NCBI GenBank assembly: GCA_945867155.1
Contig: CAMBHL010000002.1
Coordinates: 248,001 to 312,000 of the forward strand
Direction: 5' to 3'
DNA: 64,000 nucleotides
From: an uncultured Eubacteriaceae bacterium
Lineage (GTDB): Bacteria > Bacillota > Clostridia > Eubacteriales > Eubacteriaceae
Part shown: positions 41,761 through 49,971 of the stretch, in pieces
How positions within the stretch are numbered: the stretch's first letter is position 1
How the letters are laid out: every line of letters begins with the position of its first letter
Position numbers and translations under genes: made by a program
Notes under the pieces: model-generated
What the model was told of the DNA's origin: nothing
What the model saw: the letters and a program-made list of their open reading frames with translations, nothing else
The model's database searches: none

Positions 41761-42799
41761 TTAAATCCGGACTATGGCTAAAATCGTCGCCCGCTTGCCG
41801 TCATTGGCTGAAGTGAGTAGCGTTGTCGACAGGGTGTTGACCTCATAAAACAAGTACTGAATCGAGAACGGGAAGAAACCGGCCACAGCCATTTTCCAGA
41901 CTGGAGAGCTGGAGCTGGTGTAAAGATTGGTCAGCTGCACTTTCAAAAGATTGGGCAGGATAAACATGGCCACTGATAAAATGCCGATGACGATAAAAGA
42001 GATTTTCATGTAGCGGTTGATTTTCTTTTGGTTCCGTTCGCCGCAGTCGTAGCTGATAATGGGGGCGATGCCTTTGCAGTACCCGTACATGCCGGCCGCA
42101 AAAATCCACTGACAGTACGAGAGAATGCTGATCGCAGCGCAGCCATCTTCACCGAAATATCGGATCGAGACGATGTTGAACAAGGCAGCGATGAGCCCTA
42201 AGGACGCGCTCATCAATAAGTCGGCGAGGCCGAGCCAGCAGCTGTCCTTCAGAAGCCCGAGGGACCAGCGAAATTTTCCGTAATGGAGTTCGTATTTGGG
42301 GTCTTTGAGGGATAAAATGGAGCCGACGGCCGACAGGGTCATGCCGCATCCGGCGGCCAGGGCAGAACCGGCGATGCCGAGGTGGAGAAATTTGATGAAA
42401 ATATAAGCACAGGCGATTTCAGATCCGCCGGCAAGCACCGTCATGGCAAAGGCACGTCCGGGTTTTCCGCCGACGACGAGAATGAGCTGGAACATGGTCT
42501 GCACCAGGTAGAGGGCGCCGAAGAAAACATGAACTTTAATATAGGTGTCGCAGTAAGGCATGAGCACAGGCGCCGGCGCCGAGCATGGCAGCGATGCCTT
42601 CTTCAATCGAAAGCACCGGGTAGCAGACGTCGATGGCGGCGAGGGCGTTGGTGTTGATGAGGGATGAACTGATGGCCGTGTCGATCATCTGGTAAATCCC
42701 GAGCCAGACGTTGAGTCCAATGCTGGGCAGCGCAAAAATCAAAAGGCCCCACCAGGAGAAATCCCGACTGAGTTTGTTGATATCCCGTGTTTCAGACAT
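41761..42799 (-). pseudogene. MATE family efflux transporter, frameshifted and truncated
   Basis: Two out-of-frame pieces of one multidrug and toxin extrusion transporter. The first (42799 to about 42575) carries the N-terminus (WWGLLIFALPSIGLNVWLG, GAGA). The second (about 42575 to 41761) carries the middle and second half (PFSIQYLFYEVNTL). The frame changes near 42575, where about 50 residues normally present after the GAGA segment are also missing. The 3' end stops after GKRATILAIVRI, where MATE proteins normally continue with one or two more helices; the next bases belong to the amidohydrolase. So there is an internal deletion with a frameshift plus a 3' deletion. The promoter upstream is still well formed. 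Confidence 0.82.
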
Positions 42800-42879
42800 A
42801 ATAGCCTCCTTCTTATAAATCCAAATCCGTTAAGCCAATCAAAAATCGCGTCGGCGGCCGAAGATGCGGTTTGTGCACA

Positions 42880-42921
42880 AAAAAACAGGCAGGGATTGTG
42901 TTGACATCCTTGCCTGTTTTA
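42880..42921 (-). terminator. terminator-like hairpin just downstream of the MATE promoter
   Basis: On the minus strand AAACAGGCA-A-GGAT pairs with ATCC-C-TGCCTGTTT around a 9-base loop, followed by T's (42885-42879). Start of transcription is expected near 42926, so the hairpin is at the very 5' end of the MATE leader. It also overlaps the -35 of the divergent merR promoter. Confidence 0.65.
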
Positions 42922-42929
42922 TTTATAAC
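42901..42929 (+). promoter_or_regulatory. promoter of the MerR-family gene at 42991
   Basis: TTGACA (42901-42906), 17 bases and TATAAC (42924-42929). Its start point would fall inside the MerR operator next to it, so the regulator probably represses itself. Confidence 0.7.
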
Positions 42930-42932
42930 GCT

Positions 42933-42963
42933 AATATAAACCCAAGGGTAACCCATGGGTCAA
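42933..42963 (-). promoter_or_regulatory. MerR-type promoter and operator with 19-base spacer
   Basis: On the minus strand TTGACC (42963-42958) and TATATT (42938-42933) are separated by exactly 19 bases. The spacer lies in a near-perfect dyad, ACCCAAGGGTAACCC plus ATGGGT (42940-42960). Over-long 19-base spacers with a central dyad are the mark of MerR-activated promoters. It drives the decayed MATE-amidohydrolase unit; the divergent MerR gene is the natural regulator. Confidence 0.85.
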
Positions 42964-42990
42964 GCGAAAAAATTAATTTTAGGATAGAAT

Positions 42991-43806
42991 ATGAAAAATT
43001 ATATCACGTCATCAGAAATTGCGAAGCGTTTCCACACGACCATCGACGCCGTTCGATACTACGAAAAGCTAGGACTATTGAATCCAGTGCGGGATGCGAA
43101 GAACGGGTACCGTCATTTCACAAACGAAGACATTGTCACGATGGGCCTCATTCAGGAACTCAAGCATCTGCATTTTCCCCTGTCTTTGATTGTCAGACTG
43201 AGGCAAAACCGAAAGGCAGAAGCGACTTTTGATCTGCTCAATCAGGAAAAAGCCCGTATTGATCAGGAAATTGAAAGGCTTCAATCTGCGAAGGCAGCGA
43301 TTGCATCCCGCATCGCTTTTATGGACCGCTATTTGCATCATACGAAGCTTCACGAAATAAACGTCGTGCATTTTGGAAGAAGGAACTGTCTTTTAGTGAG
43401 CCAAAAAGATATTCCTGAAGACGCTTTCCCGTTAGTTCTCTCGAAAATTGCTTATGAGAAAAATCTGACGATTCCCATGGTCGGGGTCAGCGACGGCTAT
43501 GTCTTGGATCGTGAGACGTTTTTTAATCAGAAAGCGCCGAAAGTGCGCGCCGTGTTCTATGATGGGCCGGGGATACAAGGCAATCCGCCTTATGTCCTGC
43601 CGGAAGGGGACTATCTGACGGTGCTCATCAAACGTCAGGACAATATTAAATTTCAAATCGGGGCGATCCAAAATTATTTAATAGACAACAGGCTTCAAGT
43701 GGTTTCGGATGTGTATTCTTTTTATGTCATTGACGAAGATGAATCAGAAGATCCAGAAGAACATCGCATTCAGATTCAAATGCAAGTGATCAAATTATCT
43801 ATATAA
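42991..43806 (+). CDS. MerR family transcriptional regulator 1 with GyrI-like effector domain
   Basis: A 271 aa regulator: winged helix-turn-helix in residues 1-70 (SSEIAKRFHTTIDAVRYYEK), a coiled-coil dimerisation helix (about 75-120) and a C-terminal effector domain of the GyrI/BmrR type (about 125-271). It lacks the cysteines of metal-sensing MerR proteins, so a drug-like or organic ligand is likely. It diverges from the MATE gene, and the 19-base-spacer promoter between them is the expected target. A similar protein is coded at 51124-51948. The ribosome site (AGGATA) is weak. Confidence 0.9.
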   Translation: MKNYITSSEIAKRFHTTIDAVRYYEKLGLLNPVRDAKNGYRHFTNEDIVTMGLIQELKHLHFPLSLIVRLRQNRKAEATFDLLNQEKARIDQEIERLQSAKAAIASRIAFMDRYLHHTKLHEINVVHFGRRNCLLVSQKDIPEDAFPLVLSKIAYEKNLTIPMVGVSDGYVLDRETFFNQKAPKVRAVFYDGPGIQGNPPYVLPEGDYLTVLIKRQDNIKFQIGAIQNYLIDNRLQVVSDVYSFYVIDEDESEDPEEHRIQIQMQVIKLSI

Positions 43807-43831
43807 CCTGTAATGATTTATAAAAATGATA

Positions 43832-43859
43832 TTGCAAATTACTATATTATATATATAAT
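43832..43859 (+). promoter_or_regulatory. promoter for the AGCS permease gene
   Basis: TTGCAA (43832-43837), 16 bases and TATAAT (43854-43859), followed by a leader of about 110 bases with no hairpin that I can see. Confidence 0.55.
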
Positions 43860-43977
43860 TAATATATAATAAGTGATTTGAGGATTAGCTGCGCTTAAAT
43901 TAGATAAAAAGAGAAAATTGAGCATGACTGGCATACGAGAACGTAAAAACATTTTGAAAAGGGAGTAAAAGAGTAAG

Positions 43978-45405
43978 ATGGAGGTAATCACAAACTGTTT
44001 ATATCGTATGGATGATCTGTTGTGGGGCACGCCGATGACAGTAGCGGTTCTCGCGATGGGCATATTGTTAACCATTCGTTTCGGGTTCCGCTATCAGCGA
44101 AAAATTGGATTTAATTTTCGCAATACCTACGGCAAAATGTTCGTCAAAGGCGAAGGGGAAGGCAGTGTTTCTGGCTTTCGAGCAGCGTGTACCGCATTGG
44201 CGAATACCGTTGGAACGGGTAACATCAGCGGGGTGGCGACAGCCATTGTGAGCGGCGGCCCGGGCGCTTTGGTCTGGATGTGGGTGTCGGCTTTTTTCGG
44301 TATGTCAACGAAAGCCTGCGAGATCATCATTGGACAGCGTTACAGAGAGCGTTACCGAAAATCGATGGACGAATACGTCTGCGACCGTTCATTTGTTTTG
44401 AAAAATGCCTTTGGCTGGAAAAAGGGAGCCGTTGTTTTAGCGGTCTTTTGTTTTATATTCGGGCCATGGACTTGCTCGGTTCAGACAGAGGCGGTAACCA
44501 GTTCCATGCAGGCCGCCTTCCACATCAACTCACTTGTGGTTGATGTGATCATCGGGGTCACTTGCTTGATCACGATTTGGGGCGGACTTCGTCGAATTTC
44601 AGAGGTCATGTCGAAAATTGTTCCGATTATGGCAGTTCTTTACGTGCTCATGGGTCTTGGCGTCGTCTTCATCAATATCAAAATGATGCCGGGCGTCATC
44701 GCGCTGATCTTTAAAAGTGCTTTTTCTCCGACCGCGGCTGTGGGCGGATTTGCCGGCGCAACCGTTCGCGACGCCATCCAATACGGGGTGGCGCGGGGGA
44801 TTTATTCCAATGATGCCGGCACGGGATACGGTATGATCGCCCATGCGCCGGCCAAGACAGATCATCCGGTGCGCCAGTCTTTGTGGGGATGGGGCGAAGT
44901 GTTCTTGGATACCATGATCATCTGTTCGATCACAGCGTTTACCATCATCATCACCGGATCGTATTACACCAGCAGTGCCACTTCCGGGGCTTTGACGACG
45001 ATTGCTTTCCGCAACGCGTACGGAGATATCGGTGGCAAAATGACGGCTATCGTGATCGCTATTTTTGCCTGGACGACCATTATCGGGATGTATTATACCT
45101 GCGAAAAATCGGTCAATTACGCTTTTGGGGATACCCAGCTCAATCAAAAAATCCGCCCGATTTATATGATATACTATATGGTCCCTTGTGTTGTGCTCTA
45201 TTCGATGGAGGCCGACGCCATTTGGGCGTTTACAGATATTCTGTCGGCGCTTTACGTGATGATCACCATTTTTATCGTGGTGGCGAAGCACAAGGAAATT
45301 TTCAGATTGTTTGATGATTTCTGGAAGCGGTTTCTTCCGGAAAAGGAGGCGGGAAAAAATCCGCCGAATGTGTCCTTCGACTGTTACAATGAAGAAAATA
45401 TATGA
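43978..45405 (+). CDS. alanine/glycine:cation symporter (AGCS) family permease
   Basis: A 475 aa sodium-coupled amino acid transporter with about 10-11 membrane helices. Family signatures are GEGEGSVSGFRAACTALANT followed by VGTGNISG, and the conserved GIYSNDAGTGYG. Known substrates are alanine and glycine. Because the next gene is a homocysteine S-methyltransferase, the substrate here could instead be S-methylmethionine, methionine or homocysteine; this is inferred from pairing only. A GGGAG site precedes the ATG. Confidence 0.9.
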   Translation: MEVITNCLYRMDDLLWGTPMTVAVLAMGILLTIRFGFRYQRKIGFNFRNTYGKMFVKGEGEGSVSGFRAACTALANTVGTGNISGVATAIVSGGPGALVWMWVSAFFGMSTKACEIIIGQRYRERYRKSMDEYVCDRSFVLKNAFGWKKGAVVLAVFCFIFGPWTCSVQTEAVTSSMQAAFHINSLVVDVIIGVTCLITIWGGLRRISEVMSKIVPIMAVLYVLMGLGVVFINIKMMPGVIALIFKSAFSPTAAVGGFAGATVRDAIQYGVARGIYSNDAGTGYGMIAHAPAKTDHPVRQSLWGWGEVFLDTMIICSITAFTIIITGSYYTSSATSGALTTIAFRNAYGDIGGKMTAIVIAIFAWTTIIGMYYTCEKSVNYAFGDTQLNQKIRPIYMIYYMVPCVVLYSMEADAIWAFTDILSALYVMITIFIVVAKHKEIFRLFDDFWKRFLPEKEAGKNPPNVSFDCYNEENI

Positions 45406-45421
45406 GAAAAAGGAGAAAGCG

Positions 45422-46357
45422 ATGTCGCAATTTGATCAGCTGTTTGCAGCAAAACACAAGCTCGTGTTAGATGGCCCGATGGGAACGGAACTGGAGCGCA
45501 GAGGCTACGACGTGAACGACGCCCTTTGGAGCGCTAAATTTTTAAAAGAGAATCCTGAGGCGATTGAACAAATTCATTATGATTATTTTGCAGCGGGAGC
45601 GGATATTGTGACTTGTGCCAGTTATCAGGCTTCTGTCGACGGTTTTTTGGACAGCGGGTATTCGCGGGAAGAGGCGGAAGCTCTCATTGCAAAATCTATG
45701 CAGTTGGTGCTGAAAGCCAGAACCGCGTGGTGGGAAAAAGAAGGCAAGGCGACAGGACGGCCGTATCCGCTCGCGGCTGGAGATATTGGTCCCTACGGTG
45801 CCTACTTGGCTGATGGGAGCGAATATACGGGTGCCTATCATTTGTCAGAAGAAGCCTATCGGGACTTTCACCTGAGACGTATGGAAATTCTGAAGGCGAA
45901 CGGTGCGGATATTTTTGCAGTGGAAACCTGTCCAAAGCTTGAAGAAGCGCTGGCCTGCGCGCGAATGCTTGAAGGATTGAATGCAGACTACTGGATAAGC
46001 TTTTCCTTCCGAAATGAGCATGAAATCAGCGACGGCACCGCCATTGAAGAAATAACATCGGCGTTAAAGGGACTGCCACACCTGAAAGCGGTCGGCGTCA
46101 ACTGCACACCGCCAGAGTATGTATCGGCCATTATCAAAAAATACAAGGCACTGACTGATTTACCGGTGTGTGTCTATCCAAATTCTGGAGAAATTTACGA
46201 CGGGATGACAAAGACCTGGCACGGCGCGCCGGATGGCATGACTTTCCAGCAAAGAATTCCGGGATGGATAGTGGACGGCGCCGCACTCATTGGCGGATGC
46301 TGCAGGACCAAACCAGAAGATATTGCGCAAGTAGCGGAATGCATGAAACAAAAATAA
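45422..46357 (+). CDS. mmuM: homocysteine S-methyltransferase (MmuM-like)
   Basis: A 311 aa zinc-dependent enzyme that transfers a methyl group from S-methylmethionine (or S-adenosylmethionine) to homocysteine, giving methionine. The zinc ligands are Cys228 (GVNCTPP) and Cys293-Cys294 (GGCCRT); the N-terminus has LDGPMGTELERRG. ATG 45422 follows AAAGGAGA; the frame is open further upstream but that part overlaps the permease gene. It lies 16 bases after the permease, so the two form an uptake-plus-methyl-recovery pair. Confidence 0.9.
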   Translation: MSQFDQLFAAKHKLVLDGPMGTELERRGYDVNDALWSAKFLKENPEAIEQIHYDYFAAGADIVTCASYQASVDGFLDSGYSREEAEALIAKSMQLVLKARTAWWEKEGKATGRPYPLAAGDIGPYGAYLADGSEYTGAYHLSEEAYRDFHLRRMEILKANGADIFAVETCPKLEEALACARMLEGLNADYWISFSFRNEHEISDGTAIEEITSALKGLPHLKAVGVNCTPPEYVSAIIKKYKALTDLPVCVYPNSGEIYDGMTKTWHGAPDGMTFQQRIPGWIVDGAALIGGCCRTKPEDIAQVAECMKQK

Positions 46358-46424
46358 GTCAAAGGATTTTCATCGTCCATGCTTGCCGTTCTGGCATGAT
46401 AATCAAAAAAATTCATATTAGCTC

Positions 46425-46455
46425 TTGACCTTCGTATTGTACCAGCCTTTAACAT
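46425..46455 (+). promoter_or_regulatory. MerR-type promoter of the cyclodeaminase/oxidase operon
   Basis: TTGACC (46425-46430), a 19-base spacer and TAACAT (46450-46455). 13 of the 19 spacer bases match the promoter at 51999-52029, next to the second MerR gene. The shared positions include GTAT and ACCA. Control by the MerR protein coded at 51124 is inferred. Confidence 0.68.
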
Positions 46456-46496
46456 AGAGTTAAACAAAGCGAAACGCTGATATAAAGACGACGTAC

Positions 46497-46538
46497 AAAG
46501 AGGTACTGATCCGCGAAAAACGGCAGTACCCCTTTTTT
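46497..46538 (+). terminator. terminator-like hairpin in the leader of the cyclodeaminase operon
   Basis: GGTACTG and CAGTACC, extended inside by CCG/CGG and outside by AAAG/CTTT, are followed by six T's. It sits between the promoter at 46425 and the first gene at 46558. It may end mmuM transcription and also stop early transcripts from the new promoter. Confidence 0.78.
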
Positions 46539-46557
46539 ATTAAGAGGAGGTCAAGAG

Positions 46558-47712
46558 ATGGACAGCACGAAAGGCGAAACAGATATCTTATATTTAAACG
46601 AAGATGACATGATCGAAGCCGGCGTTTTGGATGCTGGGCGGTGCGTCGATGTGATGGAAGAAACCATGGGGCTTCTTTCAGATGGAGACTGTCTCATGGG
46701 CGGTCCTAACCACGACGCCCACGGACTCATGCTCTTCTTTCCAAAGGAATCTCCGATTCCTGGATTTCCACTGAACGATTCAGCGGACCGGCGGTTTATC
46801 GCCATGCCGGCTTACCTCGGCGGGCGGTTTCACAAAGCCGGGGTTAAATGGTACGGCTCCAACGGCCGCAACCGGAGCCGCGGCCTGCCCCGTTCGATTC
46901 TCATGTTTATGTTAAATGATGTCGAAACGGGCATGCCCCTCGCTTACATGTCCGCCAATCTGCTCAGTGCCATGCGCACCGGCGCGATGCCGGGGCTGGC
47001 CGTCAGGAAGCTGGCGCGTCCGGATTCAGAAGTGCTCACGATTTTAGGTCCCGGGGTCATCGGCAAAGCCAATTATCTGGCCGTCATGTCTCAGATGAAA
47101 AACATCAAGACGGTGATGATCAAGGGCAGCTCGCCGGAATCGAAATCCGCAAAAAAATTTGTGGACTTCATTCATAAACACACGCCGCAGATCAAGGACA
47201 TTCACATCTGCGCGACGATGGAAGAAGCGATAAGACCTGCGGATATCGTGGTCGAAGCCATTTCGTGCAAAGAAGGGGAATGGCCGGAATACAAGGCGGA
47301 ATGGTTCAAGCCCGGGGTTACCTTCATCTGCACCAACGCCTTCAATATGGAATACCGTTCCATCGTCGACATGCGCAAGGTCGTGGACAATTTAGGAATG
47401 TTTGTCAACTACGCCGACGAAGATGACGAAGGCTACGATGAAAACGGCAACCGGGACCACACTGGATGCATGGGCGAAGATTTCGTCTATATGTCCAGAG
47501 ATGGTCTTTTCGATCTGGACACCGTCGATCAGCTTGGCGACATTGTCAGAGGCAAAAAGCCGGGACGAAAATCAGACGATGAAATGATTTTAGTTTCGAT
47601 CGAAGGCATCCCCATTGAAGATGTCGCCTGGGGCTGCGAATGCTACGAACAGGCGCTGAAAAAAGGCATCGGCACGAAACTTAAACTTTGGGATCAGCCC
47701 AAGGCTTTATAA
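46558..47712 (+). CDS. ornithine cyclodeaminase family protein, copy 1
   Basis: A 384 aa member of the ornithine cyclodeaminase/mu-crystallin family. Relatives are NAD(P)-linked ornithine cyclodeaminases, alanine dehydrogenases, ketimine reductases and opine-related enzymes; from memory some database entries call this branch tyramine oxidase subunit B, which I cannot verify. The Rossmann motif LGPGVIG is intact. The N-terminal half shows KWYGSNGRN and AYMSANLLSAMRTGAMPG. It opens an operon with an iron-sulfur flavin oxidoreductase set and follows GAGGAGG. A paralogue of exactly the same length lies at 60623. Activity and substrate are not readable; an imine-forming or imine-reducing step next to an amine oxidase is a reasonable guess. 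Confidence 0.85.
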   Translation: MDSTKGETDILYLNEDDMIEAGVLDAGRCVDVMEETMGLLSDGDCLMGGPNHDAHGLMLFFPKESPIPGFPLNDSADRRFIAMPAYLGGRFHKAGVKWYGSNGRNRSRGLPRSILMFMLNDVETGMPLAYMSANLLSAMRTGAMPGLAVRKLARPDSEVLTILGPGVIGKANYLAVMSQMKNIKTVMIKGSSPESKSAKKFVDFIHKHTPQIKDIHICATMEEAIRPADIVVEAISCKEGEWPEYKAEWFKPGVTFICTNAFNMEYRSIVDMRKVVDNLGMFVNYADEDDEGYDENGNRDHTGCMGEDFVYMSRDGLFDLDTVDQLGDIVRGKKPGRKSDDEMILVSIEGIPIEDVAWGCECYEQALKKGIGTKLKLWDQPKAL

Positions 47713-47728
47713 AATAAAGGAGCTCAAC

Positions 47729-48046
47729 ATGAAACGCATTAAGAATCATCCGATTTTAGGCGAAACGCCGGAACGGAAAGTCGTTCATTTTACATTTGAC
47801 GGTAAGGATATGACGGGATATGAAGGCGAACCCATCGCCGCAGCTTTAAAGGCCGCCGGCGTGATGGTCCACCGCTACACCGCGAAGCGCCATGAACCCC
47901 GGGGCATCTTCTGCGCGATCGGCCGCTGCACTGACTGCGTCATGATTGTCAACGGCAAGCCGAATATCAGAACGTGCATCACCCCTCTCGAGGAGGGAAC
48001 AGACGTGAAGACACAGTACGGGGTTTCAGCAGAAAGGAATCAATAA
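47729..48046 (+). CDS. small [2Fe-2S] ferredoxin-like subunit (SoxA N-terminal / HcnA type)
   Basis: A 105 aa protein with four cysteines in the plant-type [2Fe-2S] spacing: Cys62, Cys67, Cys70 and Cys83 (FCAIGRCTDC...RTC). It matches the separate small subunit HcnA, or the N-terminal domain of sarcosine oxidase alpha. It passes electrons in multi-subunit amino-acid or amine dehydrogenases. It is coded 16 bases after the cyclodeaminase gene and 1 base before the large flavoprotein. Confidence 0.87.
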   Translation: MKRIKNHPILGETPERKVVHFTFDGKDMTGYEGEPIAAALKAAGVMVHRYTAKRHEPRGIFCAIGRCTDCVMIVNGKPNIRTCITPLEEGTDVKTQYGVSAERNQ

Positions 48047-48047
48047 G

Positions 48048-49628
48048 ATGAGAATAGAACGTTACGATATGATCGTCATCGGCGCAGGACCGGCCGGCTT
48101 ATCCGCCGCGATCGAGGCCGCAAAATGCGGCATCAAGCCGATTGTCTTTGATGAAAACGCGAGACCAGGCGGTCAGCTCTTTAAACAGATCCATAAATTT
48201 TTCGGCTCCAAGGAACACAAGGCGAAAATGCGGGGCTTCAACATCGGAAAAGAACTGTTGGAAGAAGCTGAAAAAGCCGGCGTCAAAGTCGTATTAGGCG
48301 CGACGGTGACCGGGCTCTTCGACGGCAAGGAAGTGACCGTGCGCATCGGAGACACCATCAAGCACGTCCAGGGCGACAGCATTCTCGTGGCCACAGGCGC
48401 CAGCGAAAACATGGTCAATTTTGACGGCTGGACCCTGCCGGGGGTCATCGGCGCTGGCGCAGCCCAGACGATGATGAATCTCCATCACGTCAAACCTGGG
48501 GATCGCATTCTCATGCTCGGAACCGGGAATGTCGGCCTGGTGGTCAGCTATCAGCTGATGCAGGCCGGGTGTGAAGTGGTCGCTTTGGTCGACGCCGCAC
48601 CGAGAGTTGGCGGCTACGGGGTCCACGCTTCAAAAGTTGCCCGCTGCGGCGTGCCCTTCTATCTGTCCCACACCATTCTCCGGGCCGAAGGCGACGATCA
48701 TGTGACCGGTGTAGTCATCGGCGAAGTGGGGCCGGGATGGAAAGTGATTCCGGGCACCGAAAAACATTTTGACGTCGACACGATCTGCCTGGCTGTCGGC
48801 CTTTCACCGATGGCGCAGCTCCTCAGCATGGCCGGCTGCCAGATGAACGACACCAAGGGCGGCTACGTGCCGGTCATCGACGAAGACGGCATGACCTCCA
48901 TCGACGGCGTCTTCTCCGCTGGCGACGTCACCGGCATTGAAGAAGCCAGCTCGGCGATGATCGAAGGACGCATTTCCGGATTGGCCGTCGCCCACTATCT
49001 GGGCTACATCGACGACGCGGAAAAGCAGCAGCGCATCGAAGAACAGGAAAAAGCATTGGATGCCCTGCGCCAGGGGATGTTTGCGCCCCAGAACCGCGGC
49101 AAGAAAATCGAAAAGACCGAAGAAGGCATTCCGGTCTCCGAAAATCTTCTGGACAAAGGCTATATCGCCGACGATGAAATCGCCCGTTATCCTGGGGTTA
49201 CCCACAAGAAGGGCATTCATCCGGTGATCGAATGCACCCAGAACATTCCGTGCAACCCGTGCCAGGATGCCTGCAAATTCGGCTGCATTTCCATCGGCGA
49301 CAACATCACGTCCCTGCCGGTGGTGACCGAAGACAGCCAGTGCACCGGCTGCGGCATGTGCGTCGCCTCCTGCTCAGGCCAGGCGATTTTCCTGGTCGAA
49401 GAAGATGTCGAACCGGGTTACGGCGAAGTGACCATGCCTTACGAATTCCTGCCCCTTCCGAAAAAAGGCGACTGCGGCGTCGCATTGGGGCGGGACGGCA
49501 AAGTCGTCTGCGACGCGGAAGTGACCAAGATCAGAAGCGCTAAAGCCTTTGACCACACCAATCTTTTAACGATCAAAGTGCCCAACGACATGCTGATGAA
49601 GGCGCGTTTTTTCAAGAGCCAGGAATAA
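48048..49628 (+). CDS. FAD/NAD(P)-binding oxidoreductase with C-terminal double-cluster ferredoxin domain
   Basis: A 526 aa HcnB/SoxA-like flavoprotein. It has VIGAGPAG (about residues 11-18), a second nucleotide-binding motif MLGTGNVG, and the ATG motif (LVATGASENM). Unlike most HcnB proteins the C-terminus carries a ferredoxin-like domain with Cys396, Cys402, Cys405, Cys409, Cys413 and Cys432, Cys435, Cys438, Cys442, enough for two [4Fe-4S] clusters. This points to electron output to ferredoxin or another anaerobic carrier instead of oxygen. It is cotranscribed with the [2Fe-2S] subunit before and the BFD protein after (13 bases). Confidence 0.87.
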   Translation: MRIERYDMIVIGAGPAGLSAAIEAAKCGIKPIVFDENARPGGQLFKQIHKFFGSKEHKAKMRGFNIGKELLEEAEKAGVKVVLGATVTGLFDGKEVTVRIGDTIKHVQGDSILVATGASENMVNFDGWTLPGVIGAGAAQTMMNLHHVKPGDRILMLGTGNVGLVVSYQLMQAGCEVVALVDAAPRVGGYGVHASKVARCGVPFYLSHTILRAEGDDHVTGVVIGEVGPGWKVIPGTEKHFDVDTICLAVGLSPMAQLLSMAGCQMNDTKGGYVPVIDEDGMTSIDGVFSAGDVTGIEEASSAMIEGRISGLAVAHYLGYIDDAEKQQRIEEQEKALDALRQGMFAPQNRGKKIEKTEEGIPVSENLLDKGYIADDEIARYPGVTHKKGIHPVIECTQNIPCNPCQDACKFGCISIGDNITSLPVVTEDSQCTGCGMCVASCSGQAIFLVEEDVEPGYGEVTMPYEFLPLPKKGDCGVALGRDGKVVCDAEVTKIRSAKAFDHTNLLTIKVPNDMLMKARFFKSQE

Positions 49629-49641
49629 AAGGAGAATCGTC

Positions 49642-49971
49642 ATGACAGATATTCAAGAAGTATTAAATAAAATCGGGCCTTACGAACCGGCAGAGGACGA
49701 TCATCTGCTGGTATGCCGCTGCGAAGAAGTGACCAAAGGGGAAATTCGCAAAGCGGTTCACGAAGGCATGTTCACGATCGAAGAACTGAGACGCTACTTG
49801 CGCTGCGGCATGGGCCTGTGCCAGGGGCAGACCTGCGGCAAGCTTGTCAAAGGGATTGTAGCCCGGGAACTGGGCGTTGCGGTGACGGACGTGACCCCAG
49901 CGACGAGCCGTGCACCGATGCGTCCGACGGAAATGGAAATTGCAGGAAATGACGGAGGTGAACAGGCATGA
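49642..49971 (+). CDS. BFD-like [2Fe-2S]-binding subunit
   Basis: A 109 aa protein with the bacterioferritin-associated-ferredoxin pattern: Cys25, Cys27 (CRC), Cys60 and Cys65 (CGMGLCQGQTC). In other systems this domain is fused to the C-terminus of the SoxA/HcnB flavoprotein; here it is separate, perhaps because that place is taken by the [4Fe-4S] domain. It overlaps the start of the next gene by 4 bases. It is probably the electron bridge between the catalytic flavin subunit and the large flavoprotein. Confidence 0.87.
   Translation: MTDIQEVLNKIGPYEPAEDDHLLVCRCEEVTKGEIRKAVHEGMFTIEELRRYLRCGMGLCQGQTCGKLVKGIVARELGVAVTDVTPATSRAPMRPTEMEIAGNDGGEQA

Noticed and set aside
42841..42990. An antibiotic-responsive leader peptide attenuator for the MATE gene
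   Set aside because: No short open frame with a ribosome site precedes the hairpin, and the hairpin overlaps the divergent promoter, so its role is unclear.
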